A stretch of 55,841 nucleotides of DNA from Rhodobacteraceae bacterium Alg231-04 (GCA_900143635.1 FREY01000005.1:244212-300052), one strand, 5' to 3'; counted from the stretch's first letter, positions 16,062 to 25,579 are shown. Notes: a model not told the origin generated them from the sequence alone. Numbers and translations are program-made.

Positions 16062-16304
16062 TCAAAAGTCGAAAAGATCCTCGAGGAAACCGCCGCGTTT
16101 CTTTTTCTTGTAGGGCTTCGCGTGCTGGCGATCATCGCCATAGGCCTGCTGCGGGGCGGCAGGCGTCGGCACGGCAGAGCGTTCAATAATCTTGTCCAGC
16201 TCGCCACGATCCAGCCATACGCCGCGACAATGCGGGCAGTAATCGATTTCAACGCCAGATCGTTCGCTCATTACAAGCGGGGTGCCGTCAGTGGGGCATT
16301 TCAT
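16062..16304 (-). CDS. TFIIB-type zinc-ribbon protein
   Basis: 80 residues. MKCPTDGTPLV and YCPHCRGVWLDRGELDKI form a four-cysteine zinc ribbon (CP..., then CPHC) followed by the WLDRGEL signature of the zf-TFIIB small-protein family. The tail is Pro/Ala-rich and then strongly basic (KPYKKKKRGG), ending FLEDLFDF. Function of the family is unknown; nucleic-acid or protein binding is usually assumed. The start at 16304 has GGAG 9 bases upstream; the longer frame to 16376 lacks support. Confidence 0.82.
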   Translation of the reverse strand: MKCPTDGTPLVMSERSGVEIDYCPHCRGVWLDRGELDKIIERSAVPTPAAPQQAYGDDRQHAKPYKKKKRGGFLEDLFDF

Positions 16305-16416
16305 GCTTCTTGTCTCCTCGGGTTGCACCAGAATGATCTGGTTTCGCGTCGCCGCGTCTGCAACCCAGGGGGACAATGTTGGCGGATCACCGCCGATATA
16401 AGCAATTCATCCGACG

Positions 16417-16824
16417 TTAGCGCACCACATGCACCGCGCAGGCCGCATGACGCACCACTTGACTGGCGGTCGACCCCAAGAGCAGATCCTGCATGCCGGG
16501 TCGGTGTGAGGCCAAGACGATCAGATCAGGTTTGTTGGTCTCTGCCCAATCAAGGATTGAGCGTCCGGAATGGCCTTCAATGACGATGGCGCGCGCGTTG
16601 GGCAATTCCGCCGCAAGGCTGGACAGCTCGTTCTCGATGGCCTGTCGTGCCTCCTCCATATAGCCCGGCGGCATATAGGAGATCGCGTAGGACGGGATAT
16701 GCTCAATCACGTGCAGAAGGGTCACGCGCCCCTCCGGCGTCGAAAGCAGACCGGCGAGCTTCAGCGGCGCTGAAACATCGCGCTCGGGGTCAAAAGAAAT
16801 CGGGACAAGAATATCATGATACAT
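16417..16824 (-). CDS. universal stress protein (UspA family)
   Basis: 135 residues, one Usp domain: N-terminal MYHDILVPISFDPE, middle VTLLHVIEHI, and the C-terminal ATP-binding stretch DLIVLASHRPG...LLGSTASQVVRHAACAVHVVR, matching the G-2x-G-9x-G(S/T) nucleotide motif. Probably a cytoplasmic ATP-binding stress protein. The start at 16824 is chosen for GGAGG 7 bases upstream. Stands alone. Confidence 0.9.
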   Translation of the reverse strand: MYHDILVPISFDPERDVSAPLKLAGLLSTPEGRVTLLHVIEHIPSYAISYMPPGYMEEARQAIENELSSLAAELPNARAIVIEGHSGRSILDWAETNKPDLIVLASHRPGMQDLLLGSTASQVVRHAACAVHVVR

Positions 16825-16902
16825 GGAACACCTCCGAACTAAAGACGCCCCCATGATAGCACATCACCGCCCTTCGGCTTTGATTCAAGTCAGCCGATCC
16901 GG

Positions 16903-17223
16903 TCAGCCAAAGGTGGCCGCAACATCGTACATGACCGGTTCAAAGCTGCGGCACAATTCGTTCACCTTGCGGTTCCGCTCGCGCATTTCGGGTGTGCGCA
17001 GCATGGCCATGAAATCTTCGCGCCGTTCCCATTGCGAATAGTTGGCAATGCGGGTCTGGGCGTCGTTCACATGCAGACCGGCTGCGATGAATCCGGGTTG
17101 TTTGGAAATGAATTCCGAGTAGGCCTCGTTCAGGGCTTCGAGAAGATCCTGACAGGTTCCCGGTGTCATCTCGAAGGTTGTGATGACCGTCTGTGTCTCT
17201 GCGTCTTTGGCTATTGTCGGCAT
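16903..17223 (-). CDS. antibiotic biosynthesis monooxygenase (ABM) domain protein
   Basis: 106 residues in one ferredoxin-like ABM domain: VITTFEMTPGTCQDLLEALNEAY, then FISKQPGFIAAGLHV and ANYSQWERREDFMAML, the usual order of conserved segments. Members are small dimeric quinol or peroxide-linked oxygenases or heme-degrading proteins; the substrate here cannot be inferred. An AGGA-type SD precedes the ATG at 17223. Divergent from the outer-membrane-type protein that follows. Confidence 0.8.
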   Translation of the reverse strand: MPTIAKDAETQTVITTFEMTPGTCQDLLEALNEAYSEFISKQPGFIAAGLHVNDAQTRIANYSQWERREDFMAMLRTPEMRERNRKVNELCRSFEPVMYDVAATFG

Positions 17224-17352
17224 GGTTTCCTCCTTCGCTCACCCCAGCCTATTCCGCAAAGGGCCGATTTTACTAGCGCTTTTCGTAACGCGGCCCGGTT
17301 GGTAACCCGCTGTTAACCATGTCTGCGCTGCACTGAGGACGGAGGCTGTGTG

Positions 17353-18033
17353 ATGTTGCGCGTTTTTGTCCTGTGCGGGCTGGCCGGTTTTGGCGGTGTG
17401 CTTCCCGCGGCTGCGGGCCCGTGGTTGCGCGCTGAAGACAGTGGTTTTCTGTCCAGTACCTATACCTACCGCCGCTTTGAGGACCTGCAGGAACAGGAGC
17501 TGGCGTTATATGGCGAATACGGGCTGACAAGCTGGCTGACCGTTGGTGCCGACCTCTATGGCAGACAGTTTGTCGGTGCCCCGGTGGACAGCGGGCATGG
17601 CTTGGCTTTTGCGCGACTTGCCCTGCCATCGGCAGGAGGGATAAAGAGCGCGGTTCAATTGGGGGTTGGCGGCTATTCCGTCGAAGGTGAGATTGGCAAA
17701 ATGGCGCGTATGACGCTGAGTACGGGCCGTGGTTTTGACAGTGTTTTGGGGGGTGGGTGGTGGTCGCTGGATGCGGCCGCAGAATACCGCGAAGGGCTTC
17801 CCAAGGTGGTCTGGAAACTGGATAGCACGCTGGGCTTTGATCCCAGCTGGAAGCTGAAGCCGATCCTGCAGTTTGAAACCACGCTGCCACCGGGGCGCGA
17901 CCTGATCTATTCTGTCTTGCCGGGTGTACGGCTGCAGATGCGCAACAATCGCAGCCTTCTTGCCAGTTTCGAATACCGGGACGCAGGCGTGCAAACGCTG
18001 GGCTTTCGGGCGGGTCTGTGGCAGGACTTCTGA
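17353..18033 (+). CDS. secreted beta-barrel-like protein, unknown function
   Basis: About 226 residues with an N-terminal signal peptide (cleavage after AAAG, about residue 20). The mature chain is built of alternating strands with many aromatic residues and ends in GLWQDF, an outer-membrane-barrel-like C-terminal Phe. Repeated strand pairs (TVGADLYGRQ, SAVQLGVGGYS, WSLDAAAEYREG, LLASFEYRDAG) fit a small outer-membrane barrel. No family recognised. The start is the ATG at 17353 with GGAGG 7 bases ahead; the frame can also start 3 bases earlier at GTG. Confidence 0.72.
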   Translation: MLRVFVLCGLAGFGGVLPAAAGPWLRAEDSGFLSSTYTYRRFEDLQEQELALYGEYGLTSWLTVGADLYGRQFVGAPVDSGHGLAFARLALPSAGGIKSAVQLGVGGYSVEGEIGKMARMTLSTGRGFDSVLGGGWWSLDAAAEYREGLPKVVWKLDSTLGFDPSWKLKPILQFETTLPPGRDLIYSVLPGVRLQMRNNRSLLASFEYRDAGVQTLGFRAGLWQDF

Positions 18034-18046
18034 AAGTGAGGCCGCC

Positions 18047-18532
18047 ATGACCAATCCAATCCGCCCAACCGATGATGAAGCCCGTGCGCTGGCACGCGAC
18101 CTGATGCAGGCCGCCCGTTTCACCGCTCTCGGAGTGGTTCTGGACGGCGGCATGCCACTGGTTACCCGGACTGGCTTCGGGCTTGGACCACAGGGTCAGC
18201 CGCTCTGTTTGGTGTCATCTCTTGCGATGCATGCACAGGCGCTGCGGGCCAACCCCGCCTGTTCCATGATGGTCGGAGAGCCCGGCCAAAAGGGCGATCC
18301 GCTAACCCATCCGCGTCTCAGCCTGATTGGCAGGGTCAGTTTTGTGGAACATGGATCGCCGGAATATGCGGAAATGGCCGCGCAGTATCTGCGCAGCCAC
18401 CCCAAGGCGAAGCTCTACATCGGGTTTGCGGATTTCTCCTTTGTTTGTTTGCAAGTCGAGACAGCCCATCTGAACGGCGGCTTTGGGAAGGCCTTTCAGT
18501 TGGGGCCACAGGATCTGCAATTCACCGCCTGA
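18047..18532 (+). CDS. pyridoxamine 5'-phosphate oxidase-related FMN-binding protein
   Basis: 161 residues, HugZ/PNPOx-like split-barrel fold: ARDLMQAARFTALGVVLDGGMPLVTR, then PLCLVSSLAMHAQALRANPACSMMVGEPG and DPLTHPRLSLIGRV, the normal order of FMN-contacting strands. The family includes heme-utilisation proteins (HugZ/HutZ) and FMN reductase-like proteins. Only the barrel is present; the C-terminal DUF2470 domain of full HugZ proteins is missing, so a heme role is not implied. GAGG lies 6 bases before the ATG and 13 bases after the previous stop, so it is probably co-transcribed. Converges tail to tail with the beta-helix gene. Confidence 0.82.
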   Translation: MTNPIRPTDDEARALARDLMQAARFTALGVVLDGGMPLVTRTGFGLGPQGQPLCLVSSLAMHAQALRANPACSMMVGEPGQKGDPLTHPRLSLIGRVSFVEHGSPEYAEMAAQYLRSHPKAKLYIGFADFSFVCLQVETAHLNGGFGKAFQLGPQDLQFTA

Positions 18533-20818
18533 TCACTTGTCCATCCGCATGGTGACCTGCATTTCGCCTTTCACGGGTTCATCCCAATGCAGATGGACCT
18601 CGTCGTTGTTGCTGCCTTGTTGCAATTCGGCATAGGGGAGGGCCCGGTGAACGGCGCCACCGTTATTGGTGAGCGGGCCAATGGCGATGGCACAGTCAAC
18701 ACCACGTGCAAAGCCGCTGAACGGGAAATTGCCGTCCGGGCTGATCTGCCATGTGCCCGCGGGTGAATTCTGTTCATGGCGGATACGCAGCGGATTGGCG
18801 GCCTGGGCTTCGACGTTGTGATAGGTATTGCCCTCGTAGAACACGCTTTTGCTGCGTGTCAGGTCCAGATCGGAAAAACTGGTGTCGACCCGTTCGGCGC
18901 GCTCGATCTTGCCCAGAACCGAGCGGAACTTATTGCCGCATACAGACAGCCCGTTCAGAAAATTTCCGGTGCCAAAGGTTTTTATCACCAGATAGCTGAA
19001 CCAGGGCGCCACGTCCCCGGACAGGAACACATTGTCCGACACCGACAGGGCGCTGAACGAAAAACCAGAGGTGAAATCGGGATTGGCGTCACGTTCATTG
19101 GTCCATTCGATGAAGCAATTGTCGACGTAATTGTCCGACAGCGTGGTGGAGCAATAGTTGTCCGCAATCACAATGCCGGCGGTGCGCACACCTGCAGGAA
19201 GGCTGTCACCCTGAAAGAAGTGATTGCCCGCAATGGTATTGTTGCTGCCGCCGATCACTGCAAAGTGTCGAAAATCAGTGGCCCGGCAGTTGCGGATTTT
19301 CACGTCATTGCCATTGGTGTTGATGGCGATGCTGCTGCGGTCGGGCACGTCTTCGGATTCCTCAGCCGACAGGAACTGGCAATGATCCACCAACAGCCCC
19401 TGGCAGCCATCCCCATGAGAGCTGATCCCACGGTCTTTGGGGCGCGAGATGAAGCAATGTTCCAGCCGGAACACCTTACCACCCGGTGACAGGCGAATGG
19501 CGCTACAGCGGCCGTTGCACTGGATGTCCATTTCCGCCAAGCCGAATTTCTTAAGGGCGCTAAAACCTGAGAAATCCAACATGAATTTAAAGCTGGTGAA
19601 GGTGAAGGTCTGGGTTCCGGCAGCATCATAGAGCCCGCCGCTCAGCGTCAGCGTTCCCGCCCCCTCATCCTTGCTGCGCACATAGATTTCGCGCCCGACG
19701 CCGCTGCCTTCGATCAGAGCGCCAACCGCAATATTGGCGACCGCGGCGACATTGGTCAGCGTGTGAGAATTACTGGGGTCATAAGTCGCCTGCGAGGTCA
19801 CCACATCGTCGTCCCAGGCGCTGGAGTTCTGCGCCTCAAGCTGGCCGTTGCGGATCACCCGGCGGGTGGCATAGCTCGCTTTGTTGGGAACAACCGCCTG
19901 CATGTCAATCGGCGCGCTGATCGACACTTTGCGGCCGCACAGGTCCAGCGATTCATGATCCGAATTGTTCAGCAGGGCCTGAAATGCCTTCTTGAACCCC
20001 AGCTCCTCATTGCCAAAGGCTGCCGCATAAGACGGGAAGTCGAAATTGCGGGTCAGCAGCAGCATCTCATCGTCGGGCAGGGTCACGGTGCCCTCAAAGA
20101 CCACCTCATGGCCAAGGCTGACGGTGCTGCCAAGGTGGAATTCCCCTGCAGGCACCAGAATACGGCGTCCATCTGCCGCGCTATTGGCGGCAGTGAAAGC
20201 GGCTGTATTGTCAGTGACCCCATCGCCCACAGCACCGTAATCGGTGACATCCACCATGCTCATCATGTCGCGAAGATAGGCGCCGGTGACGTCGATAACC
20301 TCGATATCCTCGATCCGGACGATACCGCCGTTGGCGCCAGTCAGATCCAAACCGATGTGGCCATAGGTGGCACCGATGCCCCAGTTCATATCAACACTGC
20401 CGCGCGCGCCGGTGCCGATAATCGCGCTGACTTCGGTCACCTCTCCATAGGCGGTGAGGGCCACACCGGGGCCAGTTTCAACCACGCCACCCAGATGGCT
20501 GCCACCTGCCTGCGCGGCCCAGGCGGCGATGCGCACAACGGGCAGGCTGCCACTCATGGCTTTTACGCGGGCGGTGATCTGCAGATAGCAGCCCGGTTGT
20601 ATCGGGGTCTGCCCAAAACCGCGCAGCATTTGTGTGCTTTGGGTTTTTTGCAATTCCAGACAGCTGCCAAAATCAGCGTCGCCAGCGACCAGGGCTGCAT
20701 TTGCCGCACCGTCATAGCTGTCTGCCCCCGGCGTGCCATCGCCGCTGGACCAATTGTTCAACCCGTCAGAAAACGCGGGCGGCATCAGCTGCAAGCCCTC
20801 TGTGATTGCCTTGTTCAT
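18533..20818 (-). CDS. right-handed beta-helix protein, pectate-lyase-3/GH28-related
   Basis: 761 residues. Residues 1-185 form a beta-rich, carbohydrate-binding-like module without a signal peptide. From about 190 the stretch VTDYGAVGDGVTDNTAAF...ILVPAGEFHLG is the hallmark N-terminal cap of the Pectate_lyase_3 family. It is followed by repeated short strands typical of a right-handed beta-helix (CFISRPKDRGISSHGDG; SSIAINTNGNDVKIRN; NNTIAGNHFFQGD). A C-terminal beta-sandwich-like tail follows. Such proteins are polysaccharide lyases or hydrolases, phage or GTA spikes, or surface adhesins. Absence of a signal peptide means non-classical export or a particle-bound role. AAGGGG precedes the ATG. 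No phage genes surround it. Confidence 0.75.
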   Translation of the reverse strand: MNKAITEGLQLMPPAFSDGLNNWSSGDGTPGADSYDGAANAALVAGDADFGSCLELQKTQSTQMLRGFGQTPIQPGCYLQITARVKAMSGSLPVVRIAAWAAQAGGSHLGGVVETGPGVALTAYGEVTEVSAIIGTGARGSVDMNWGIGATYGHIGLDLTGANGGIVRIEDIEVIDVTGAYLRDMMSMVDVTDYGAVGDGVTDNTAAFTAANSAADGRRILVPAGEFHLGSTVSLGHEVVFEGTVTLPDDEMLLLTRNFDFPSYAAAFGNEELGFKKAFQALLNNSDHESLDLCGRKVSISAPIDMQAVVPNKASYATRRVIRNGQLEAQNSSAWDDDVVTSQATYDPSNSHTLTNVAAVANIAVGALIEGSGVGREIYVRSKDEGAGTLTLSGGLYDAAGTQTFTFTSFKFMLDFSGFSALKKFGLAEMDIQCNGRCSAIRLSPGGKVFRLEHCFISRPKDRGISSHGDGCQGLLVDHCQFLSAEESEDVPDRSSIAINTNGNDVKIRNCRATDFRHFAVIGGSNNTIAGNHFFQGDSLPAGVRTAGIVIADNYCSTTLSDNYVDNCFIEWTNERDANPDFTSGFSFSALSVSDNVFLSGDVAPWFSYLVIKTFGTGNFLNGLSVCGNKFRSVLGKIERAERVDTSFSDLDLTRSKSVFYEGNTYHNVEAQAANPLRIRHEQNSPAGTWQISPDGNFPFSGFARGVDCAIAIGPLTNNGGAVHRALPYAELQQGSNNDEVHLHWDEPVKGEMQVTMRMDK

Positions 20819-20953
20819 GATAACCCCTTTCGCTTCGCCCCGTTGCCCGCTCGAGGCACAGATCTAGGACAGCGGGGTTAATGCGGGCACAGGGCAGCGT
20901 GCGTTGCGCCGGATCTGGCAGGCCCTTGGCCTGCTGAACCGGCTACAAACAGG

Positions 20954-20977
20954 AAGGGCGCCCAAGGGGCGCCCTTT
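20954..20977 (-). terminator. hairpin between lysK and beta-helix gene
   Basis: 9-bp perfect stem (AAGGGCGCC / GGCGCCCTT) with a 5-base loop, just after the lysK stop (leftward). On the reverse strand it is followed by TTCCTGTTTG, a broken T-run. The stem core is almost palindromic, so it could work in both directions. Confidence 0.6.
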
Positions 20978-21002
20978 CCATTTAACAAATCTGCACAACA
21001 GA

Positions 21003-22646
21003 TCAGCTGAGATCGCCTGCCAGCGCTTTTTCGATCAGGGCAATCGTTTCGCTCACACCATAAAGGCTGATGAAACCACCAAAACGCGGCCCCTGCGAAG
21101 CGCCGAGCAGAACCTCGTAGATCGCCGAGAACCAGGCGCGCAGCGGGTCAAACCCGTGGATCTTGCCGATGGCAAAGACCACCGACTGCAGGAACTCCTC
21201 ATCCGCGAAATTGGCTTCGGGCAGGGCGTCATCCTTGCCGGCCAGCTCGTTCTTCTTGGCGATAGCAGCCAGTGCGGCCTCGGGTGATTTCAGCGCATCC
21301 GCCAGATCTTGCAGCGCCACGCGCTCCTGATCGGTGGGCTGGCGGAACACTTTGGCCGGCTTCACGAAGTCGTTGAAATAGGCCACGGCAAACCCAGCCG
21401 CCTGATCCATCGTCGGGTTGCTCTCCGGCGTCGCGTCCGGCGCGTATTTGTTGATGAAGCCCCACATGGTAGCCTTGTCCTCGGCGCTGGAGGCGCTGGC
21501 GAGGTTCAACAGCATCGAGAAGGGCACCACCATATCCGACTGCGGAACATTGCCGCCGTGGATGTGCCAGACCGGGTTGTTCAACTGCCCTTTCAGGTCC
21601 TGACCGTGATAGGCGCGCAGCTGCTGATGGTATTCATCCACCGCTTTGGGGATCACATCAAAATGCATCCGCTTGGCCGTCTTCGGCTTCAGATACATGA
21701 AGTAGGACAGGCTCTCGGTCGAGGCATAGGTCAGCCATTCGTCGATCGAGATGCCGTTGCCCGAGGTCTTCGAGATTTTCTGCCCATTGGCATCGAGGAA
21801 CAGCTCGTACGAGAAATGCTCCGGCGCGCGGTGGCCCAGAACGCGGCAGATGCCGTCATAGATCGGCGTGTTGGTCGAATGGTCCTTGCCGTACATCTCA
21901 AAGTCGACGCCCAGTGCGGCCCAGCGGGCACCAAAGTCGGGCTTCCACTGCAGCTTCACGTTGCCGCCGGTGACCGGCAGCGTCCATTCCTTGCCGTCTT
22001 CATCGTCGAAGGTGACGGTATATGTCTCGGCGCAGACCTTCTTCATCGGCACGTAAAGCACGCGACCGGTTTCGGGATGGATCGGCAGAAAGATCGAATA
22101 GGTCTGACGACGTTCTTCGCGCAAAGACTTCAGCATGATCGCCATCACGTCGTCATACTTGTCGACCGCGCGTTTCAGCACCTCGTCGAACTGGCCGGAC
22201 TGATAGAATTCCTGCGCCGAATAGAACTCATATTCGAAGCCGAAAGTATCGAGGAACCGGCGCAGCATGGCGTTGTTGTGATGGCCAAAGCTTTCGTGCG
22301 TGCCAAAGGGATCCGGCACCGAGGTCAGCGGCTTTTGCAGATGCTCGTGCAGGCTATCGGAGTTCGGCACATTGCCCGGAACTTTGCGCATACCGTCCAG
22401 ATCATCTGAAAAGCAGATCAGCTTGGTCGGGATGTCGCTGATCACCTCAAAGGCGGTCTTGATCATCGTGGTACGGGCCACTTCGCCAAAGGTGCCGATA
22501 TGCGGCAGACCCGAGGGGCCATAGCCGGTTTCAAACAGCACATAGCCCTTCTCCGGCGCGCCCTTGGCGTAACGTTTGAGAACCCGGCGGGCTTCTTCAA
22601 ACGGCCAGGCTTTGCTCTTTAGAGCTTCTTCGCGCAGATCAGACAT
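21003..22646 (-). CDS. lysK: lysine--tRNA ligase, class I
   Basis: Charges tRNA-Lys in the cytoplasm. 547 residues with class I synthetase signatures: PHIGTFGE (HIGH box) about residue 48 and KISKTSGNG (KMSKS box) about residue 285. It is the archaeal-type enzyme, not the class II LysS/LysU of most bacteria; class I LysRS is known in many alphaproteobacteria. The start at 22646 ([16 protein letters not shown]) has GGAG 8 bases ahead. The leader contains a 12-base direct repeat, and a promoter-like pair lies at 22720-22748. Followed by a hairpin terminator. Confidence 0.95.
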   Translation of the reverse strand: MSDLREEALKSKAWPFEEARRVLKRYAKGAPEKGYVLFETGYGPSGLPHIGTFGEVARTTMIKTAFEVISDIPTKLICFSDDLDGMRKVPGNVPNSDSLHEHLQKPLTSVPDPFGTHESFGHHNNAMLRRFLDTFGFEYEFYSAQEFYQSGQFDEVLKRAVDKYDDVMAIMLKSLREERRQTYSIFLPIHPETGRVLYVPMKKVCAETYTVTFDDEDGKEWTLPVTGGNVKLQWKPDFGARWAALGVDFEMYGKDHSTNTPIYDGICRVLGHRAPEHFSYELFLDANGQKISKTSGNGISIDEWLTYASTESLSYFMYLKPKTAKRMHFDVIPKAVDEYHQQLRAYHGQDLKGQLNNPVWHIHGGNVPQSDMVVPFSMLLNLASASSAEDKATMWGFINKYAPDATPESNPTMDQAAGFAVAYFNDFVKPAKVFRQPTDQERVALQDLADALKSPEAALAAIAKKNELAGKDDALPEANFADEEFLQSVVFAIGKIHGFDPLRAWFSAIYEVLLGASQGPRFGGFISLYGVSETIALIEKALAGDLS

Positions 22647-22688
22647 TTGTGTTTCTCCATCGGCAGCCCCAAAATTCGGGCCACTGCA

Positions 22689-22713
22689 CATGTCGCGACC
22701 CCATGTCGCGACC
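22689..22713. repeat. 12-base direct repeat in lysK leader
   Basis: CATGTCGCGACC occurs twice with a single C between (22689-22700, 22702-22713); each copy contains the palindrome TCGCGA. It falls between the likely -10 box and the lysK start codon. Function unknown; could be a protein-binding site or chance. Confidence 0.6.
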
Positions 22714-22719
22714 GGCGCG

Positions 22720-22748
22720 TTCTATTGTGCCAGTGCAGCATGAGTCAA
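22720..22748 (-). promoter_or_regulatory. promoter of lysK
   Basis: Reverse strand: -35 TTGACT (22743-22748), 17-base spacer, -10-like ATAGAA (22720-22725), about 75 bases ahead of the lysK ATG. The -35 and spacing are good; the -10 is weak. Confidence 0.45.
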
Positions 22749-22894
22749 TAAACAGGCCGCCCTTACACGCAGTTTATAGGGGAATTCAGCGCATTTCCCA
22801 GCCAATCAGTAGGAATCGGCCACGGCCCATTGAATGCAGGTCGCACGGCGCCTATCCTCCTGCTGTTACTGATCATTTTTAAAGGATGCTTTCG

Positions 22895-23317
22895 ATGAGC
22901 GAACCGACCCCCCACTCGATGACCCCGCAGGACTGCCTTGTGGCTGTTATGGTGGCGGTATCCGCCTCGGACGAAAACATCCGTACAGCCGAGCTGGTCA
23001 AGATTCAGTCGGCGGTCAACATGCTGCCGGTCTTTGCAGATTACGACATCGACCGCATCAACCGCGTGTCGCAGACTGTGTTTGATCTGTTCGAACAGGA
23101 AGACGGGCTGGATGCCTTGTTTGGCCTGATCCGCGAAGATCTACCCGAACGCCTGTTTGAAACGGCCTATGCGCTGGGCTGTGATGTGGCTGCGGCCGAC
23201 GGGCGCCTGGCAGAGACCGAGCTCGAATTTCTGGCTGAGGTACGGTATCAGCTGAACGTCGACCGCCTGCACGCGGCAGCCATCGAACGCGGTGCCCGTG
23301 CCCGGCACGTGGTCTGA
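22895..23317 (+). CDS. TerB-like tellurite resistance family protein
   Basis: 140-residue, all-alpha cytoplasmic protein: MTPQDCLVAVMVAVSASDENIRTAELVKI, then a second DGRLAETELEFLAEV segment, the two metal-binding acidic loops (SDENI.TAE; DGRLAETE) that characterise TerB-like domains. Many such small TerB proteins occur outside tellurite operons and their role is unclear; no other ter genes are here. The start is the ATG at 22895 with AAGGA 8 bases upstream; an ATG at 22886 sits on that site. Confidence 0.8.
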   Translation: MSEPTPHSMTPQDCLVAVMVAVSASDENIRTAELVKIQSAVNMLPVFADYDIDRINRVSQTVFDLFEQEDGLDALFGLIREDLPERLFETAYALGCDVAAADGRLAETELEFLAEVRYQLNVDRLHAAAIERGARARHVV

Positions 23318-23381
23318 CAAATCTCACAAAGCTGAGAAAGAGGCAGGTTTGCACTAAGACCTGCCTTTCGCGGCCCGGAAC

Positions 23382-24911
23382 TTAGCTGCCGTAAAGCTGC
23401 CCCCAACGACCGATAAGTTGCTGCTGAAGGTTTTTTGACCGACGGTTCCAGCTGCGCGCGCCCTGCGGGCGCTCACGCTCGGCACGCGGAATTTTGGCGC
23501 GGGCATCCTGATCCGCGGTGAAGATCGCAAAGGCCAGTTCGGTGCCGTCCGCTGCGGTCATGAAACCACCAAGCCCTGACACGAAATTCAGCGTTCCGGT
23601 TTTGGCATCCGCCTTGATGGCTGGGTTCTTGATCAGATTTCCCTTGGCGTCCTTGAGTTTGACTGGCTTCAGCAGCGGCCTCAGTTGGCCGGATTTCCGG
23701 GCTTTGACCAGGCCCCCCACCAGATCCTTTGCGGTCATGCGCGATGCATCGCCCAGGCCGGAATGGTCCACCAGGGCGGTCTTGTTCATCCCGTATCGTT
23801 CTGCCGCCCAGCGGCACATTTCCCGCGCCGAGGCTTTGAGGCTGCCGGGTTTGACCCCGCGGCGCACCGTTGCCGTCATACCGGTCATTTCCGCCGTCAG
23901 ATTGTTGGAGTATTTCAGCATCGCCTTTAGAATCACCGGCAGCGGGTCGCTGTGATGCTGCACCAGAATGCGGCCCTGTGGCCGCACCGTGGTGGTCTTG
24001 GCAGCGGGCAGAACCAACCCGTGGGACCGGGCCAATGTGCGAAAGACATCACCGGCATATTCACCGGGCTTGCGCACCGGCAGCCAGCGTGCCCCGTCTT
24101 TTCCCAAGGCGGATTTGGCAACTGTCCAGCGGTCGACGCCGCCTGTGCGGCTGTAGGTATAGACAGGTAACGCCCGGTTTTTGATGGTCATGCTGGCGGT
24201 GCTGACTGCAGGACGGTATTTTGCCGTCCGGGCCTGCATTGATACGTTCCAGCTTTGCCCGGCCTTCTTCCATTCGAAATGTACCCGGTTGAAATTCAGC
24301 GCAATTCCGGAAACAGCCGGACTGTAGCCAACGTGATCAGGCTGGCCCGGATCGATGGAGGCAACCTGCGGGAGCGCGCCCTCAAAAACCTTGAAGGCAC
24401 CGCGTATTTCGCGGATGCCCGCATCCTTCAGCGCCTTGGCCATGGCCGCAAGATCCGTGGTGTCGAGCGTCGGGTCGCCGCCACCAACAAGGATCAAATT
24501 GCCTTGAACAATACCGTCGCTGCTGACATCGCCGGTCACCATCAGCTGGGTTTCAAAGCGATACCCTTCCCCCAGAACATCCAGCGCGTATAGGGCTGTC
24601 AGTGCCTTGGCCACACTGGCCGGTGGCAGCCCCATGTCGCCGTTTTCGGCTTCCAGCATTTGGCCTGACTTTATGTCGGCCACGGCGCAGGCAACGTGGC
24701 CGGGAAGGCTAGCCTTTCGGATCAAAGCGGACAGACCGCGCCCCGGTACGACAGCCGCCGCCGAAGGCCGGACGGCCGGACGCAGCGAAATAGCAGGTGC
24801 CCCCGCCGCAGCGGCGCCCGCGGCACAGGCGGCGGCAAAGGACTTCACAAAAAAACGTCTGGAAACCACTGGCTCAATCTCGGTTTTGACTGGATCTAAA
24901 ATCAACCCCAT
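23382..24911 (-). CDS. dacB: D-alanyl-D-alanine carboxypeptidase/endopeptidase (PBP4, peptidase S13)
   Basis: Periplasmic penicillin-binding protein that trims or cleaves peptidoglycan cross-links. 509 residues with all three active-site motifs: SVAK (Ser99-Lys102), SNN in LKYSNNLTAEM, and KTG in ADAKTGTLNF. The N-terminus has a Tat-like signal, SRRFFVKSFAAACAAGAAAAG, then APAIS. The start is uncertain: ATG at 24911 lacks an SD, and a GTG at 24869 (giving MVSRRFFVKS) would place the twin-arginine right at the start. The frame stays open far upstream through nadD, but that part is not coding. Lies 32 bases after nadD, same strand, probably one unit. The 53-residue tail after KTG is Arg-rich. 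Confidence 0.88.
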   Translation of the reverse strand: MGLILDPVKTEIEPVVSRRFFVKSFAAACAAGAAAAGAPAISLRPAVRPSAAAVVPGRGLSALIRKASLPGHVACAVADIKSGQMLEAENGDMGLPPASVAKALTALYALDVLGEGYRFETQLMVTGDVSSDGIVQGNLILVGGGDPTLDTTDLAAMAKALKDAGIREIRGAFKVFEGALPQVASIDPGQPDHVGYSPAVSGIALNFNRVHFEWKKAGQSWNVSMQARTAKYRPAVSTASMTIKNRALPVYTYSRTGGVDRWTVAKSALGKDGARWLPVRKPGEYAGDVFRTLARSHGLVLPAAKTTTVRPQGRILVQHHSDPLPVILKAMLKYSNNLTAEMTGMTATVRRGVKPGSLKASAREMCRWAAERYGMNKTALVDHSGLGDASRMTAKDLVGGLVKARKSGQLRPLLKPVKLKDAKGNLIKNPAIKADAKTGTLNFVSGLGGFMTAADGTELAFAIFTADQDARAKIPRAERERPQGARSWNRRSKNLQQQLIGRWGQLYGS

Positions 24912-24943
24912 GTCGGGCGACAATGCAAGATAGCGCGACAGTC

Positions 24944-25579
24944 TTAAGCAGCGCTTGACGCCTGTTCGCTCTGGCTGACAGGGGGCCAGCGGCCTTCTGC
25001 CCGTATCGCAGAAGAGCTGACCTGCAACATCGGCACCGATGCAAAACACCAGGCGGGGGTGTCGGCGCGACCCAAAAGCTGGCTTTGCCCCGGTTTCAGG
25101 AAGGCATGTCGGTAGGCACGCGCCGCAGGCGAATGCAGCGCTGCCTGCCGGTCGCCGGGGCGTGCCAGAATGCCAACAGGAACGGTCTCCATAATCTGGC
25201 GCCAGTCTTTCCAGAGATGAAACTGGGCAAGGTTGTCCGCCCCCATCAGCCAGACAAAGCGCACATGGGGATGTGATCGGCGCAGGGCGGCGATGGTTTC
25301 TGCCGTGTAACGGGTTCCGGAACGGGACTCGAAGGTACTGATGCGCACGCGCGGGTGGGCCATCATCTGTTTGGCCGCCTGCACACGGCGTTCCATCGCG
25401 GCGGGTCCGCGCTTTTTCAAAGGATTTCCGGGGGACACCAGCCACCACAGCTGGTTCAGGCCGAACCGCTTTAGCGCCTCGCGTGAGATGTGGACATGGC
25501 CGACGTGTGGCGGATCAAAAGAACCACCCAGCAGGCCAACCACTGTTCCGGGTCGCAGGGAAATGCGCGCACGTGTCAT
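24944..25579 (-). CDS. nadD: nicotinate-nucleotide adenylyltransferase
   Basis: Converts nicotinate mononucleotide plus ATP to deamido-NAD in NAD synthesis. 211 residues with the nucleotidyl-transferase motif [14 protein letters not shown] (HxGH), the [15 protein letters not shown] segment typical of NadD, and the C-terminal SSSAIR (ISSTxIR-like). The start is taken as ATG 25579 ([11 protein letters not shown]); a TTG at 25615 would add 12 residues, and neither has a strong SD. Usually followed in this group by rsfS, but here by dacB. Confidence 0.93.
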   Translation of the reverse strand: MTRARISLRPGTVVGLLGGSFDPPHVGHVHISREALKRFGLNQLWWLVSPGNPLKKRGPAAMERRVQAAKQMMAHPRVRISTFESRSGTRYTAETIAALRRSHPHVRFVWLMGADNLAQFHLWKDWRQIMETVPVGILARPGDRQAALHSPAARAYRHAFLKPGQSQLLGRADTPAWCFASVPMLQVSSSAIRAEGRWPPVSQSEQASSAA

